A stretch of 64,000 bases of DNA. Source: Rhizobium sp. Leaf306 (lineage in GTDB: Bacteria > Pseudomonadota > Alphaproteobacteria > Rhizobiales > Rhizobiaceae). The notes beneath the pieces were generated by a model that saw only the letters and a list, made by a program, of their open reading frames with translations, was not told where the DNA came from and did not search any database. Each line of letters starts with the position of its first letter. The stretch's first letter is position 1. The stretch covers positions 93,973 through 157,972 of the forward strand of contig NZ_LMNX01000006.1 of assembly GCF_001423425.1 (NCBI RefSeq), in the 5' to 3' direction. Positions 1-7,895 of this stretch are shown piece by piece. A program made the position numbers and the translations under genes.

Positions 1-121
1 TCGCTAAACGACCAGCAAGCGTCTCAGCCGCGGTGAAGGCTTGGTTGCCGCTTAGCCTGATAACGGCGAGACCTGCGGGCAGTGCTCCACTCGAAAGGGC
101 AAAGATCGTATCAGGGTTCAT
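1..121 (-). CDS. mnmE: mnmE (trmE), 5' part only
   Basis: The reverse strand from an ATG at 121-119 reads MNPDTIFALSSGALPAGLAV and continues in frame to the window edge (40 codons). This is the typical N-terminus of MnmE/TrmE, the GTPase that works with MnmG to modify the wobble uridine of certain tRNAs. Only the N-terminal part of the folate-binding domain is visible; the G domain lies outside the window. It is transcribed in the same direction as rho, 88 bp downstream of it. Seen directly: reading frame and N-terminal motif. Inferred: the rest of the gene. Confidence 0.85.
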   Translation of the reverse strand, partial: MNPDTIFALSSGALPAGLAVIRLSGNQAFTAAETLAGRLA

Positions 122-157
122 GGTGCGGCTTTCCGACTGTGTCCCAGAAACTCGAAA

Positions 158-180
158 GCGCCCGTCTTTATGACGAGCGC
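158..180 (-). terminator. Possible rho transcript terminator
   Basis: On the minus strand GCGCTCGTC and GACGGGCGC form a 9-bp stem (one G-U pair) around an ATAAA loop, followed by TTTC. It sits about 30 nt after the rho stop codon and before mnmE. The U tract is short, so termination may be partial or rho-dependent. Confidence 0.45.
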
Positions 181-209
181 CTCTCGGTAGCAGTGAATCC
201 GGCTAAGGA

Positions 210-1475
210 TCAGGTGTTCATCGAGTCGAAGAAGTCGCTGTTGCTCTTGGTCTGCTTCAGCTTGTCGATCAGGAACTCGATTGCATCCGTCGTTCCCATC
301 GGCGCAAGAATGCGACGGAGAACAAAGATCTTCTGCAGGTCCTGGCGCTGGACGAGGAGGTCTTCCTTGCGCGTGCCGGATTTCAGAATATCCATGGCCG
401 GGAAGATGCGCTTGTCGGCAACCTTTCGGTCGAGCACGATTTCCGAGTTGCCGGTCCCCTTGAACTCTTCGAAGATGACTTCGTCCATACGACTGCCCGT
501 ATCGATCAGCGCCGTAGCGATGATTGTCAGCGAGCCGCCTTCTTCAATATTACGGGCGGCACCGAAGAAGCGCTTCGGGCGCTGCAGGGCGTTGGCATCC
601 ACACCACCGGTCAGAACCTTGCCGGATGACGGAACGACCGTGTTGTAGGCGCGGCCGAGACGGGTGATGGAGTCGAGCAGAATGACGACATCGCGGCCGT
701 GTTCGACGAGGCGCTTCGCCTTCTCGATGACCATTTCCGCAACCTGAACGTGGCGGATGGCGGGTTCGTCGAAGGTCGAGGAAACAACTTCGCCCTTCAC
801 CGAGCGCTGCATGTCCGTCACTTCTTCCGGCCGCTCGTCGATCAGGAGAACGATGAGATAGCACTCGGGGTGGTTTGCCGTAATCGAATGCGCGATGTTC
901 TGCAAGAGAACGGTCTTACCCGTGCGCGGCGGCGCGACGATCAGGCCGCGCTGGCCCTTGCCGAGCGGTGCGACGAGATCGATCACGCGCGCCGAATTGT
1001 CCTTCGACGTCGGGACGTCGAGTTCCATCTTGAAGCGCTCATTCGGGTAGAGCGGCGTCAGATTGTCGAAATGCACCTTGTGGCGGATTTTTTCCGGGTC
1101 GTCGAAGTTGATCGTGTTGACCTTTAGCAGCGCGAAATAGCGCTCGCCTTCCTTCGGCCCGCGGATCGGTCCCTCGACGGTGTCGCCGGTCTTCAGCGAA
1201 AAGCGGCGGATCTGCGAGGGAGAGATGTAGATATCATCCGGGCCAGGCAGGTAATTGGCGTTGGCCGAACGGAGAAATCCGAAGCCATCCTGCAGAACTT
1301 CAACGACACCTTCGCCGATGATCTCGACATCCTGGCTGGCCAGAATCTTGAGAATCGCAAACATCAATTCCTGCTTGCGCATGGTGCTGGCGTTTTCCAC
1401 CTCCAGCGATTCGGCGAATGTCAGCAAATCGGTCGGCGATTTGCTCTTGAGTTCTTGAAGCTTCATTTCAGCCAT
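210..1475 (-). CDS. rho: Transcription termination factor Rho
   Basis: A 421-aa hexameric RNA-dependent ATPase that terminates untranslated transcripts. The N-terminal Rho domain (from MAEMKLQELK), the cold-shock-like RNA-binding domain (GFGFLRS around residue 65) and the RecA-type ATPase core (GKGQRGLIVAPPRTGKT Walker A, then LLIDERPEEVTDM) are all present, and the protein ends DFFDSMNT. I chose the ATG at 1475 because MAEMKLQELK is the normal family start. An upstream in-frame ATG at 1574 would add 33 residues that do not fit the family. The gene lies 192 bp downstream of hemJ, in the same orientation. Confidence 0.97.
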   Translation of the reverse strand: MAEMKLQELKSKSPTDLLTFAESLEVENASTMRKQELMFAILKILASQDVEIIGEGVVEVLQDGFGFLRSANANYLPGPDDIYISPSQIRRFSLKTGDTVEGPIRGPKEGERYFALLKVNTINFDDPEKIRHKVHFDNLTPLYPNERFKMELDVPTSKDNSARVIDLVAPLGKGQRGLIVAPPRTGKTVLLQNIAHSITANHPECYLIVLLIDERPEEVTDMQRSVKGEVVSSTFDEPAIRHVQVAEMVIEKAKRLVEHGRDVVILLDSITRLGRAYNTVVPSSGKVLTGGVDANALQRPKRFFGAARNIEEGGSLTIIATALIDTGSRMDEVIFEEFKGTGNSEIVLDRKVADKRIFPAMDILKSGTRKEDLLVQRQDLQKIFVLRRILAPMGTTDAIEFLIDKLKQTKSNSDFFDSMNT

Positions 1476-1667
1476 GAAGAGGGGACCATATTCAGAATTT
1501 TTTGGGGAAACAGGCGTGTCGGTGAAATTCGCTACCGCGGAAGACACCGGGGTAGGACAGACGATTACACACATGCCACGAGATGAGATGGCTGGGAAAA
1601 TAGCTGTTCACGAGCACGCCTGCAAGGGGGAGGGGCAGGCGGAGTTAAGAAAAAGCTCAAGACACCA

Positions 1668-2210
1668 TCAAAATGGCTTAACGATGACCATGATTACGAT
1701 GGCAATCATCAAAACCGTCGGGATTTCGTTCATCAACCGCCAGTAGCGGGCAGTTTTGCGCGGCCCGTCTATGGCAAAAGCCCGAACTGCGGCACTGAAC
1801 CGCATATGCGCCATGGTGAGCAGCAGGACAAACAGTATCTTGGTATGAAGCCAGCCGCCCTGGAAACCGTAGACTGCCCAAGCGAGATAAAGCCCGAGCG
1901 CCCAGCTGATCATCATCGCCGGGTTCATGATGATTTTCAGGAGCCGCCCCTCCATCACTTTGAAGGTTTCCGACTGGGCGGAGCCGGGTTCGGCTTCCGT
2001 GTGATAGATGAAAAGCCTGGGAAGGTAGAGCAGCCCGGCCATCCAGGAAATCACGGCGATGACGTGAAAGGCCTTGATGTAGAGCAGGAAATCATCCGGC
2101 CGCAGCCAGTAGATAAAAAACAGCACGACGACGAAAACCGAAAGCGCCGTCCCCGCCCGGAACGCGACACGCCGCCCATTTCCGGCACCGGTGCGGTCGT
2201 CCGGCGTCAT
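1668..2210 (-). CDS. hemJ: Protoporphyrinogen IX oxidase, HemJ type
   Basis: A 180-aa integral membrane protein for the last oxidation before heme, the conversion of protoporphyrinogen IX to protoporphyrin IX. Several hydrophobic segments are visible. The signature region HVIAVISWMAGLLYLPRLFI carries the conserved His and is followed by a Tyr-His pair. The start ATG overlaps the hemE stop as ATGA (2210-2207), indicating translational coupling with hemE, which acts earlier in the same pathway. Assignment to HemJ rather than HemG or HemY rests on the membrane topology and this motif. Confidence 0.93.
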   Translation of the reverse strand: MTPDDRTGAGNGRRVAFRAGTALSVFVVVLFFIYWLRPDDFLLYIKAFHVIAVISWMAGLLYLPRLFIYHTEAEPGSAQSETFKVMEGRLLKIIMNPAMMISWALGLYLAWAVYGFQGGWLHTKILFVLLLTMAHMRFSAAVRAFAIDGPRKTARYWRLMNEIPTVLMIAIVIMVIVKPF

Positions 2211-3241
2211 ACGCCCGATCCTCTGACCCGTTTCACAAGATGCGCAACAGTCTGCGGATCCGCCTGCGGTGTGATGCCGTGGCCGAGATTGAAGATCAGC
2301 GGTCCCTGTCCAAGCCCCTGGAGGATAGCATCGATCCCGTCGTCTAGGGACTTTCCGCCCGCCACCACGCGCATTGGATCGAGATTGCCCTGGACGGGCC
2401 CGTCCTTCTGCAGCTCCTGCGCAAACGACATCGGCACCGACCAATCGAGCCCGATTGCATCTGCGCCCGTCCGGGCCCGGTAGTGTTTGAGGTTCATGCC
2501 TGCACCCTTGGCGAAAGCAATCACCTTCGCGCCAGGTCGCGCTGCCTTGATGATATCGATGATCCGCCGCACGGGCTTGATCGAAAATTCCTCGAATTCC
2601 TTCTCCCCGAGCACGCCGGCCCAGGAATCGAAGATCTGCACGACATCTGCGCCCGCATCGATCTGACCGATCAGATATTCGGCAGACATTTCCGCCAGCA
2701 GAGCCAGCAGTTTGTCGAAGGCCTCGGGGTAGCGGTAGGCGAACAGACGTGCCGGCGCTTGGTCCGGTGTTCCCTGACCGGCGATCATATAGGTCGCAAC
2801 GGTCCAGGGAGCCCCGCAGAAGCCGATCAGGGCAGTTTCAGGGGGTAGCTCCAGCCGAAGCCTCCGAACCGTCTCCAGCACCGGTGCAAGGTGGGAAAGC
2901 ATCGTGCTGCCATCGAGCGCTGCAATCCCTGCTTCGTCGATCGGATCCATCCTTGGACCCTCTCCCTGCACGAAGCGAACATTGCGCTTCAAGGCATCGG
3001 GAATGACGAGGATATCGGAAAACAGGATGGCTGCGTCGAACTGGTAGCGCCGGATAGGCTGAAGCGTCACTTCGACAGCCAGATCCGGCGTATAACAGAG
3101 ATCGAGAAACGAACCGGCTGCCGCACGGACTTCGCGGTACTCGGGCAGATATCGACCTGCCTGCCTCATAAGCCATATCGGCGGTGGGGTGATCGTCCTG
3201 CCGTTCAGCACCTCAACGATCTTCCTGGTCGGACCGGCCAA
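2207..3241 (-). CDS. hemE: Uroporphyrinogen decarboxylase
   Basis: Decarboxylates the four acetate groups of uroporphyrinogen III to give coproporphyrinogen III. The family signature PIWLMRQAGRYLPEYR and the GFCGAPWT motif are present, and the protein ends in the LGHGI region typical of UROD. No ATG lies near the N-terminus. The best-supported start is a TTG at 3241-3239, with GGAG six bases upstream, giving 344 aa starting MAGPTRKIVEVLNG. A second in-frame TTG at 3253 would give 348 aa but has no visible ribosome binding site. The promoter must lie in or beside the origin region, as is usual for hemE-linked origins of Alphaproteobacteria. Confidence 0.95.
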   Translation of the reverse strand: MAGPTRKIVEVLNGRTITPPPIWLMRQAGRYLPEYREVRAAAGSFLDLCYTPDLAVEVTLQPIRRYQFDAAILFSDILVIPDALKRNVRFVQGEGPRMDPIDEAGIAALDGSTMLSHLAPVLETVRRLRLELPPETALIGFCGAPWTVATYMIAGQGTPDQAPARLFAYRYPEAFDKLLALLAEMSAEYLIGQIDAGADVVQIFDSWAGVLGEKEFEEFSIKPVRRIIDIIKAARPGAKVIAFAKGAGMNLKHYRARTGADAIGLDWSVPMSFAQELQKDGPVQGNLDPMRVVAGGKSLDDGIDAILQGLGQGPLIFNLGHGITPQADPQTVAHLVKRVRGSGV

Positions 3242-3642
3242 TGGGTTCTCCAAATAAAGAAAATAAGATTCTTAAGATCTTCTATTTCTTAGAGTCGGTG
3301 AGTAGCAAGGATTAAAACTCCTGCACAGAAGACGCGACGATCTGCCGCTCCGTACCGTTGAAAAGGAAAACTTCCGGGCATTCTTGGCAGAGCTTCTGGA
3401 TAACCATATTTCGATCAGGGATATCAATCGCTTGTGCCTGGCGCTTGGTGAAGCTCTCTTGTGGATATCTTGTGAATCCAGCGATAGGTTCATCCGGTTA
3501 TCCCCGCTTTGAACAGGGGGCCTGAAACGGCTTCCTCGAAATATGCGATTGTGGACAACTCGGAGGTTATCCCAGGAGTCTGGCTCGGCCCTCGAAAGGC
3601 GGTCAGTCTCTCCCCGGTTATCAACAGAGGACGAAGAACAAC
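3242..3642. other. oriC: Chromosomal origin of replication (oriC), hemE type
   Basis: A 401-bp stretch with no credible gene. It has an AT-rich block at about 3252-3291 (candidate unwinding element) followed by six DnaA-box-like 9-mers: TCTGGATAA 3395-3403, TGTGGATAT 3460-3468, TTATCCCCG 3498-3506, TGTGGACAA 3550-3558, TTATCCCAG 3567-3575 and TTATCAACA 3618-3626. Four of these differ from TTATCCACA (or its complement) at one base, the other two at two and three bases. Four GANTC sites (3267, 3292, 3474, 3576) could be targets of the CcrM methylase. Origins next to hemE are known in Caulobacter and Sinorhizobium, and the parS-like sites to the right agree. I saw no clear CtrA site. Confidence 0.85.
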
Positions 3643-4464
3643 GTGGAGAACAGAAAAAACTTCTTCCATCTCCACCTCATATCTGACTCCACCGGCGAGA
3701 CCCTGATCTCGACAGGACGCGCGGCGGCAGCCCAGTTCCAGACCTCGCTCGCCGTCGAGCACGTCTATCCGCTGGTGCGAAACCGCAAGCAGGTTCTCGC
3801 CGTGCTGGAGGCGATCGATCGTGAACCGGGGATCGTCCTCTATACGATCGTTGATCGCGAGCTTGCGAAACTGCTGGACGACCGCTGCCGTCAGATAGGA
3901 ACACCGTGCGTCAACGTGCTGGAACCGGTTATGGCGACATTCCAGACCTATCTCGGAGCACCGTCTAAATACCGCGTCGGCGCGCAGCATGCGCTCAACG
4001 CGGAATATTTCGCCCGCATCGAAGCGCTGAACTTCACCATGGATCATGACGATGGCCAGATGCCCGAAGGGTACGACGAGGCCGATGTCGTACTGGTCGG
4101 GATCAGCCGCACCTCGAAGACGCCGACCAGCATCTATCTCGCCAACCGCGGAATCAAGACGGCCAATATCCCGATCGTGCCGGGCGTCGACCTTCCGCAC
4201 GCACTTCTGTCTGCAACCCGGCCCCTGATCGTCGGGCTGGTCGCGACGACGGACCGCATTTCACAGGTGCGCGAACACCGCGAACTCGGAACCACGCAAA
4301 ATTTCGATCGCGGTCATTATACGGATCGGGCAACGATCAACGAGGAACTGAAATATGCACGAGCGCTCTGCTCGCGCCACGGCTGGCCGGTCATCGACGT
4401 CACCCGTCGGTCGATCGAGGAGACGGCGGCGGCCATCGTTGCGCTCCGCCCGAAGCTACGGTAA
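3643..4464 (+). CDS. ppsR: Pyruvate phosphate dikinase / PEP synthase regulatory protein (kinase and pyrophosphorylase)
   Basis: A 273-aa member of the DUF299 family. These enzymes use ADP to inactivate, and phosphate to reactivate, pyruvate phosphate dikinase or PEP synthase by acting on a threonine. Visible motifs are FHLHLISDSTGETL at the N-terminus, the P-loop-like VLVGISRTSKTPTS (about residues 148-161) and the C-terminal DVTRRSIEETAA. The start is a GTG at 3643, directly after the origin region. Rhizobiaceae normally use pyruvate phosphate dikinase, so that is the likelier target; the symbol follows the E. coli name. The gene is the first of the rightward run toward dnaQ. Confidence 0.9.
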   Translation: MENRKNFFHLHLISDSTGETLISTGRAAAAQFQTSLAVEHVYPLVRNRKQVLAVLEAIDREPGIVLYTIVDRELAKLLDDRCRQIGTPCVNVLEPVMATFQTYLGAPSKYRVGAQHALNAEYFARIEALNFTMDHDDGQMPEGYDEADVVLVGISRTSKTPTSIYLANRGIKTANIPIVPGVDLPHALLSATRPLIVGLVATTDRISQVREHRELGTTQNFDRGHYTDRATINEELKYARALCSRHGWPVIDVTRRSIEETAAAIVALRPKLR

Positions 4465-4494
4465 TTCGGCACTAATTCCATCCGGAGATCTGCC

Positions 4495-5100
4495 GTGACA
4501 ATGTCTCACTTCAGGCCACTCATACTGGCCTCATCCAGCAAGTTCAGACGCATGTTGATGGAAAATGCGGGGCTGAGTTTCGAAAGCCGGGCCGCCGATA
4601 TCGATGAACGTCAGATCGAGGCGGGACTGGTGGGCGCCAGCCCAGATATCGTCGCGCTGACCTTGGCAAAGGCCAAGGCGCTCGATGTCAGCAGACACTA
4701 TCCTTCCGCCATCGTCATCGGGTCGGATCAGACCATGTCGCTTGATCATCGCGTTTATCACAAGCCGAAATCACGGGAAGAGGCGCGCGAAAGCCTGCTC
4801 TCTCTGTCGGATAGGACGCATAGGCTGAACAGCGCCGTCGCTCTTGTACGCGATGGCGAAACCCTTTGGGAGCATGTTGCACACGCCGATCTTACCGTCA
4901 GACCGCTCAGCGAGATATTCGTGGATCGCTATCTGGATAGGGTGGGCGAAACCGTGTTCGGAAGCGTCGGCGCCTACCAGTTGGAAGGTGAGGGCATTCA
5001 GCTCTTCTCGCGGATCAAGGGAGATTACTTTACCATTCTCGGCCTACCCATGCTGCCGCTTCTCGACACCTTGCGCGCGATCGGAGCGATCGATGGCTGA
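4495..5100 (+). CDS. maf: Maf/YceF-like nucleotide pyrophosphatase
   Basis: A 201-aa Maf-family protein; these hydrolyse non-canonical or modified nucleoside triphosphates to monophosphates. The N-terminal LILASSSKFRRMLMENAG matches the conserved S-x-R-R substrate-binding region. GSDQT, a KPKSREEARESL segment and the late GAYQLEGEG motif are also present. It begins with GTG at 4495; an in-frame ATG at 4501 is the alternative. Its end overlaps the start of aroE by 8 bp. Whether it prefers m7GTP or dTTP/UTP cannot be told by eye. Confidence 0.9.
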   Translation: MTMSHFRPLILASSSKFRRMLMENAGLSFESRAADIDERQIEAGLVGASPDIVALTLAKAKALDVSRHYPSAIVIGSDQTMSLDHRVYHKPKSREEARESLLSLSDRTHRLNSAVALVRDGETLWEHVAHADLTVRPLSEIFVDRYLDRVGETVFGSVGAYQLEGEGIQLFSRIKGDYFTILGLPMLPLLDTLRAIGAIDG

Positions 5101-5953
5101 TTCACGTGAAACACTTTTGGTTAACGCTTTCGTAACGGGCTGGCCGATCAAGCACTCGCGTTCGCCGATCATCCACGGTCATTGGCTGGCTAAGTTCGGT
5201 ATTGCTGGCCGCTACACACGTGAAGCGGTGGCACCTGAGGATTTTCCAGCTTTCATCAGCAAGCTCAAAGACGGATCATCGGGCTATCGCGGCGGCAATG
5301 TCACCATTCCCCACAAGGAAATGGCTTTTGCGCTCGCTGATCGTCCAGATGCGATCGCCGAAGAACTCGGTGCCGCCAACACGCTGTGGATGGAGGACGG
5401 TGTTCTTCACGCCTCGAACTCCGATGTCTACGGCTTTACCGCCAACCTCGACGAACAGTCGCCCGGTTGGGGAAATGTCGATCGCGCCGTCATTCTCGGT
5501 GCCGGCGGTGCCAGCCGTGCTATCATTCAAGCCGTCAGGGATCAGGGCGTCGGAGAAATCCACGTCGTCAACCGGACCGTGGCGCGTGCGCAAGAACTTG
5601 CCGACCGGTTCGGACAAAACGTGCACGCGCATGCGATGGAAGCACTGGGCGAGGTCATGTCCGGCGCAGGTCTCTTTGTGAATACAACATCGCTCGGCAT
5701 GGACCGCGCGCCGATACCGCAGTTCGACTTCTCGACCATGCTCACGAACGCAGTCGTTACCGATATCGTTTATATCCCGCTGCAAACGGACATTCTGAAA
5801 CAGGCTGAGGAGCAGGGCTTCGTGACCGTGGATGGTCTCGGCATGCTTCTGCATCAGGCCGTGCCGGGTTTCGAGAAATGGTTCGGCCTCCGCCCTGTCG
5901 TCGATCAGACGCTGCGGGATCTTGTCATCGCAGATATGGATATTCACGGATGA
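5093..5953 (+). CDS. aroE: Shikimate dehydrogenase
   Basis: A 286-aa NADP-dependent enzyme that reduces 3-dehydroshikimate to shikimate for aromatic amino acid synthesis. The substrate-binding motif GWPIKHSRSPIIHGHW, NVTIPHKE with the catalytic Lys, and the nucleotide-binding VILGAGGASRAI are all visible, with GLGMLLHQA near the C-terminus. The ATG at 5093 lies inside the end of maf (8-bp overlap), and the stop overlaps the coaE start as ATGA. A longer open frame extends back to 4844, but that extension is out-of-frame maf sequence. Codons 2-7 contain a parS-like site (5098-5113), so ParB may bind within the start of this gene. Confidence 0.95.
   Translation: MADSRETLLVNAFVTGWPIKHSRSPIIHGHWLAKFGIAGRYTREAVAPEDFPAFISKLKDGSSGYRGGNVTIPHKEMAFALADRPDAIAEELGAANTLWMEDGVLHASNSDVYGFTANLDEQSPGWGNVDRAVILGAGGASRAIIQAVRDQGVGEIHVVNRTVARAQELADRFGQNVHAHAMEALGEVMSGAGLFVNTTSLGMDRAPIPQFDFSTMLTNAVVTDIVYIPLQTDILKQAEEQGFVTVDGLGMLLHQAVPGFEKWFGLRPVVDQTLRDLVIADMDIHG
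5098..5113. promoter_or_regulatory. parS-like ParB-binding site
   Basis: TGATTCACGTGAAACA differs from the widely conserved parS consensus TGTTTCACGTGAAACA at one base. It is centred about 1.7 kb from the origin, in the maf/aroE overlap. This is the best match in the window. Confidence 0.8.
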
Positions 5954-6558
5954 TCGTTATCGGCCTCACCGGCTCCATCGGCATGGGGAAATCCACCACC
6001 GCAGAAATGTTTGCGCAAGAGGGTATCCCGGTCAACGATGCCGACCAGGTGGTCCACGATCTCTATCACGGTGAAGCGGTCGATCCGATCGCGGAGGCGT
6101 TCCCGAATGCGGTCAGAGACGGTGTCGTCGACCGACAGGAACTGTCGCGCCAGCTTTCGGTAGCACCTGAAAAATTCAAACTGCTGGAATCCATCGTCCA
6201 CCCGCTGGTGCGCAAACGCGAAACGGAATTTCTCGATAAACACAAAAGCGCCGGCGCAGCGCTCGTCGTGCTCGACATTCCCTTGCTGTTCGAGACCGGC
6301 GGCGAGAAAAGGGTCGATTTTGTCGTCGTCGTCAGCTGCGATCCACAGGTGCAGCGCCAGAGGGTACTTGCGCGGCCCGGCATGACAGAGGAGAAGTTGT
6401 CGATGATCTTGGCGCGGCAGGTTCCGGATGCCGAAAAGCGGGCGCGTGCCGATTTCGTCATCGACACCGGCGCCGGACTGGAGCCAGCCAGATCAAGCGT
6501 GCGCGACATCATCGCCACTCTAAAAGCCGGCAGCAGGAACGGAAATACCCATGCGTGA
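5950..6558 (+). CDS. coaE: Dephospho-CoA kinase
   Basis: A 202-aa P-loop kinase for the final step of coenzyme A synthesis, phosphorylating the 3'-hydroxyl of dephospho-CoA. Walker A is GLTGSIGMGKST (residues 5-16); NDADQVVHDLY, the ESIVHPLV segment and VLDIPLLFETGGE are typical of CoaE. It starts in an ATGA overlap with aroE and its end overlaps dnaQ by 8 bp, so the whole maf-aroE-coaE-dnaQ run is probably one transcript with coupled translation. Confidence 0.95.
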   Translation: MIVIGLTGSIGMGKSTTAEMFAQEGIPVNDADQVVHDLYHGEAVDPIAEAFPNAVRDGVVDRQELSRQLSVAPEKFKLLESIVHPLVRKRETEFLDKHKSAGAALVVLDIPLLFETGGEKRVDFVVVVSCDPQVQRQRVLARPGMTEEKLSMILARQVPDAEKRARADFVIDTGAGLEPARSSVRDIIATLKAGSRNGNTHA

Positions 6559-7255
6559 AATCATCTTCGATACCGAAACCACCGGCCTTGAATCCAAGGC
6601 CGACCGGATTATCGAAATCGGCGGCATAGAGCTCATCAACAACTTCCCGACGGGGAGAACGTTGCACCTCTATATCAACCCGGGCGATCGCAAGGTTCAT
6701 CCGGATGCGCTGGCCGTCCATGGCATTACCGATGAGTCGCTGAAAGACAAGCCGCCCTTCGCCCAGGTGGCGCAACAGATCATCGACTTCTTCGATGGCG
6801 CCCGGTGGATCGCCCACAATGCCAATTTCGATATCGGCTTTATCAATGCCGAATTTGAACGCATAGGCCTGCCGCCGGTCCCACCGGAAAACGTGGTCGA
6901 TACGCTTTCGATGGCCCGCCGAAAGCATCCGATGGGTCCTAACTCCCTCGACGCACTGTGCCGTCGCTACGGCATCGACAATGGCCATCGCACCAAGCAC
7001 GGCGCGCTGCTCGACTCCGAACTCCTGGCGGAAGTGTATATCGAGATGACCGGCGGCCGGCAGGCGGCTCTCGGTCTGGTCGGTGCTGATCAGCCGAGAA
7101 ACGTCATCGAGATCGATGATGTGGTGGTAACCGCGATCGCCGCACGGCCACGCCCTTTGCCACCGCGTATCAGCGAAGACGACATCGCCGCCCATGCCGC
7201 GATGGTGATTGGACTGAAGGATAAGGCCGTCTGGCTGAAATATGCAGCCGACTGA
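6551..7255 (+). CDS. dnaQ: DNA polymerase III epsilon subunit (3'-5' proofreading exonuclease)
   Basis: A 234-aa DEDDh exonuclease. ExoI is FDTETTG (D7, E9), ExoII is AHNANFDIGF and ExoIII contains HGALLDSELLAEVY. It proofreads the replicative polymerase. Residues after about 185, following RQAALGL, form the C-terminal tail that would bind the alpha subunit. It is the last gene of the run and is followed by a clear bidirectional terminator. A replication gene lies within 4 kb of the origin. Confidence 0.96.
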   Translation: MREIIFDTETTGLESKADRIIEIGGIELINNFPTGRTLHLYINPGDRKVHPDALAVHGITDESLKDKPPFAQVAQQIIDFFDGARWIAHNANFDIGFINAEFERIGLPPVPPENVVDTLSMARRKHPMGPNSLDALCRRYGIDNGHRTKHGALLDSELLAEVYIEMTGGRQAALGLVGADQPRNVIEIDDVVVTAIAARPRPLPPRISEDDIAAHAAMVIGLKDKAVWLKYAAD

Positions 7256-7277
7256 TTTCTGCTGAAGTCCAAACATG

Positions 7278-7306
7278 AAAAAAGCCCGGCTGTGACCGGG
7301 CTTTTT
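7278..7306. terminator. Bidirectional intrinsic terminator between dnaQ and secB
   Basis: AGCCCGG and CCGGGCT pair around a CTGTGA loop, flanked by an A run on the left and TTTTT on the right. It can end the dnaQ transcript rightward and the secB transcript leftward. Confidence 0.88.
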
Positions 7307-7326
7307 ATATTCTATCCGTTGCTCGC

Positions 7327-7803
7327 TCAGCTGTTGAGCGGCTGAACCTGCGACTTGGTCTGTTCTTCGGCCATACGCTGCGAGAACATCTGACCGAAAT
7401 CGATCGGATCGATCATCAGCGGCGGGAAGCCACCGTTGCGAGTCACGTCGGAAATGATCTGGCGTGCGAACGGGAAGAGAAGACGCGGGCATTCGATAAA
7501 CAGAAGCGGCAGCATGTGCTCCTGCGGGAAACCGGTGATGCGGAAAACGCCGCCGTATACCAGCTCAGCCGCAAACACGATCTTGTCGTCTTCGCGGGCT
7601 TCGGCACTGAGCGATAGAACGACGTCGAAGTCGTTTTCCGAAAGCGGATTGGCGTTGACGTTGACGCTGATATTGATCGCTGGAGCCTTGTCGCGCGACT
7701 GCAGCGAGCGTGGCGCGCCGGGATTTTCGAACGAAAGATCCTTGGTGTACTGCGCCAGAATATTGAGCGAGGGGGCGGAAGCCTGTTCGTTATCGTCTGC
7801 CAT
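7327..7803 (-). CDS. secB: Protein-export chaperone SecB
   Basis: A 158-aa cytoplasmic chaperone that keeps secretory preproteins unfolded and passes them to SecA. The SecB core is complete: LNILAQYTKDLSFENPGAP, YGGVFRI, CPRLLFPFARQIISD and GGFPPLMIDPIDF. The C-terminal tail is rich in Gln and Ser, as in alphaproteobacterial SecB. TTGAGGAA lies upstream of the ATG at 7803. It converges with dnaQ on the shared terminator and follows fxsA in the same direction with a 92-bp gap. Confidence 0.96.
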   Translation of the reverse strand: MADDNEQASAPSLNILAQYTKDLSFENPGAPRSLQSRDKAPAINISVNVNANPLSENDFDVVLSLSAEAREDDKIVFAAELVYGGVFRITGFPQEHMLPLLFIECPRLLFPFARQIISDVTRNGGFPPLMIDPIDFGQMFSQRMAEEQTKSQVQPLNS

Positions 7804-7895
7804 AAAAATTCCTCAAGGCTGGAAAGGGTGGCTGAAAAGCGTTGGGGGCACTTAACATTTCGCTCCGGGGCTTACAACCCTGCGAGATCTTAGCC

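Noticed and set aside
3272..3493. A 73-codon open frame on the minus strand inside the origin region
   Set aside because: It has no family resemblance, no good ribosome binding site and an Arg/Ser-rich composition; it overlaps DnaA-box-like sites and is best seen as chance.
3242..3642. CtrA-binding sites in the origin
   Set aside because: Two TTAA motifs are present (3272, 3312) but not with the 7-bp spacing of the TTAA-N7-TTAA box.
4844..5092. N-terminal extension of aroE by 83 codons
   Set aside because: The extension is maf sequence read in another frame; AroE family proteins start close to the ATG at 5093.
5212..5227. CACGTG core in aroE
   Set aside because: Only the central hexamer and a few bases match parS (seven mismatches), so it is not counted as a ParB site.
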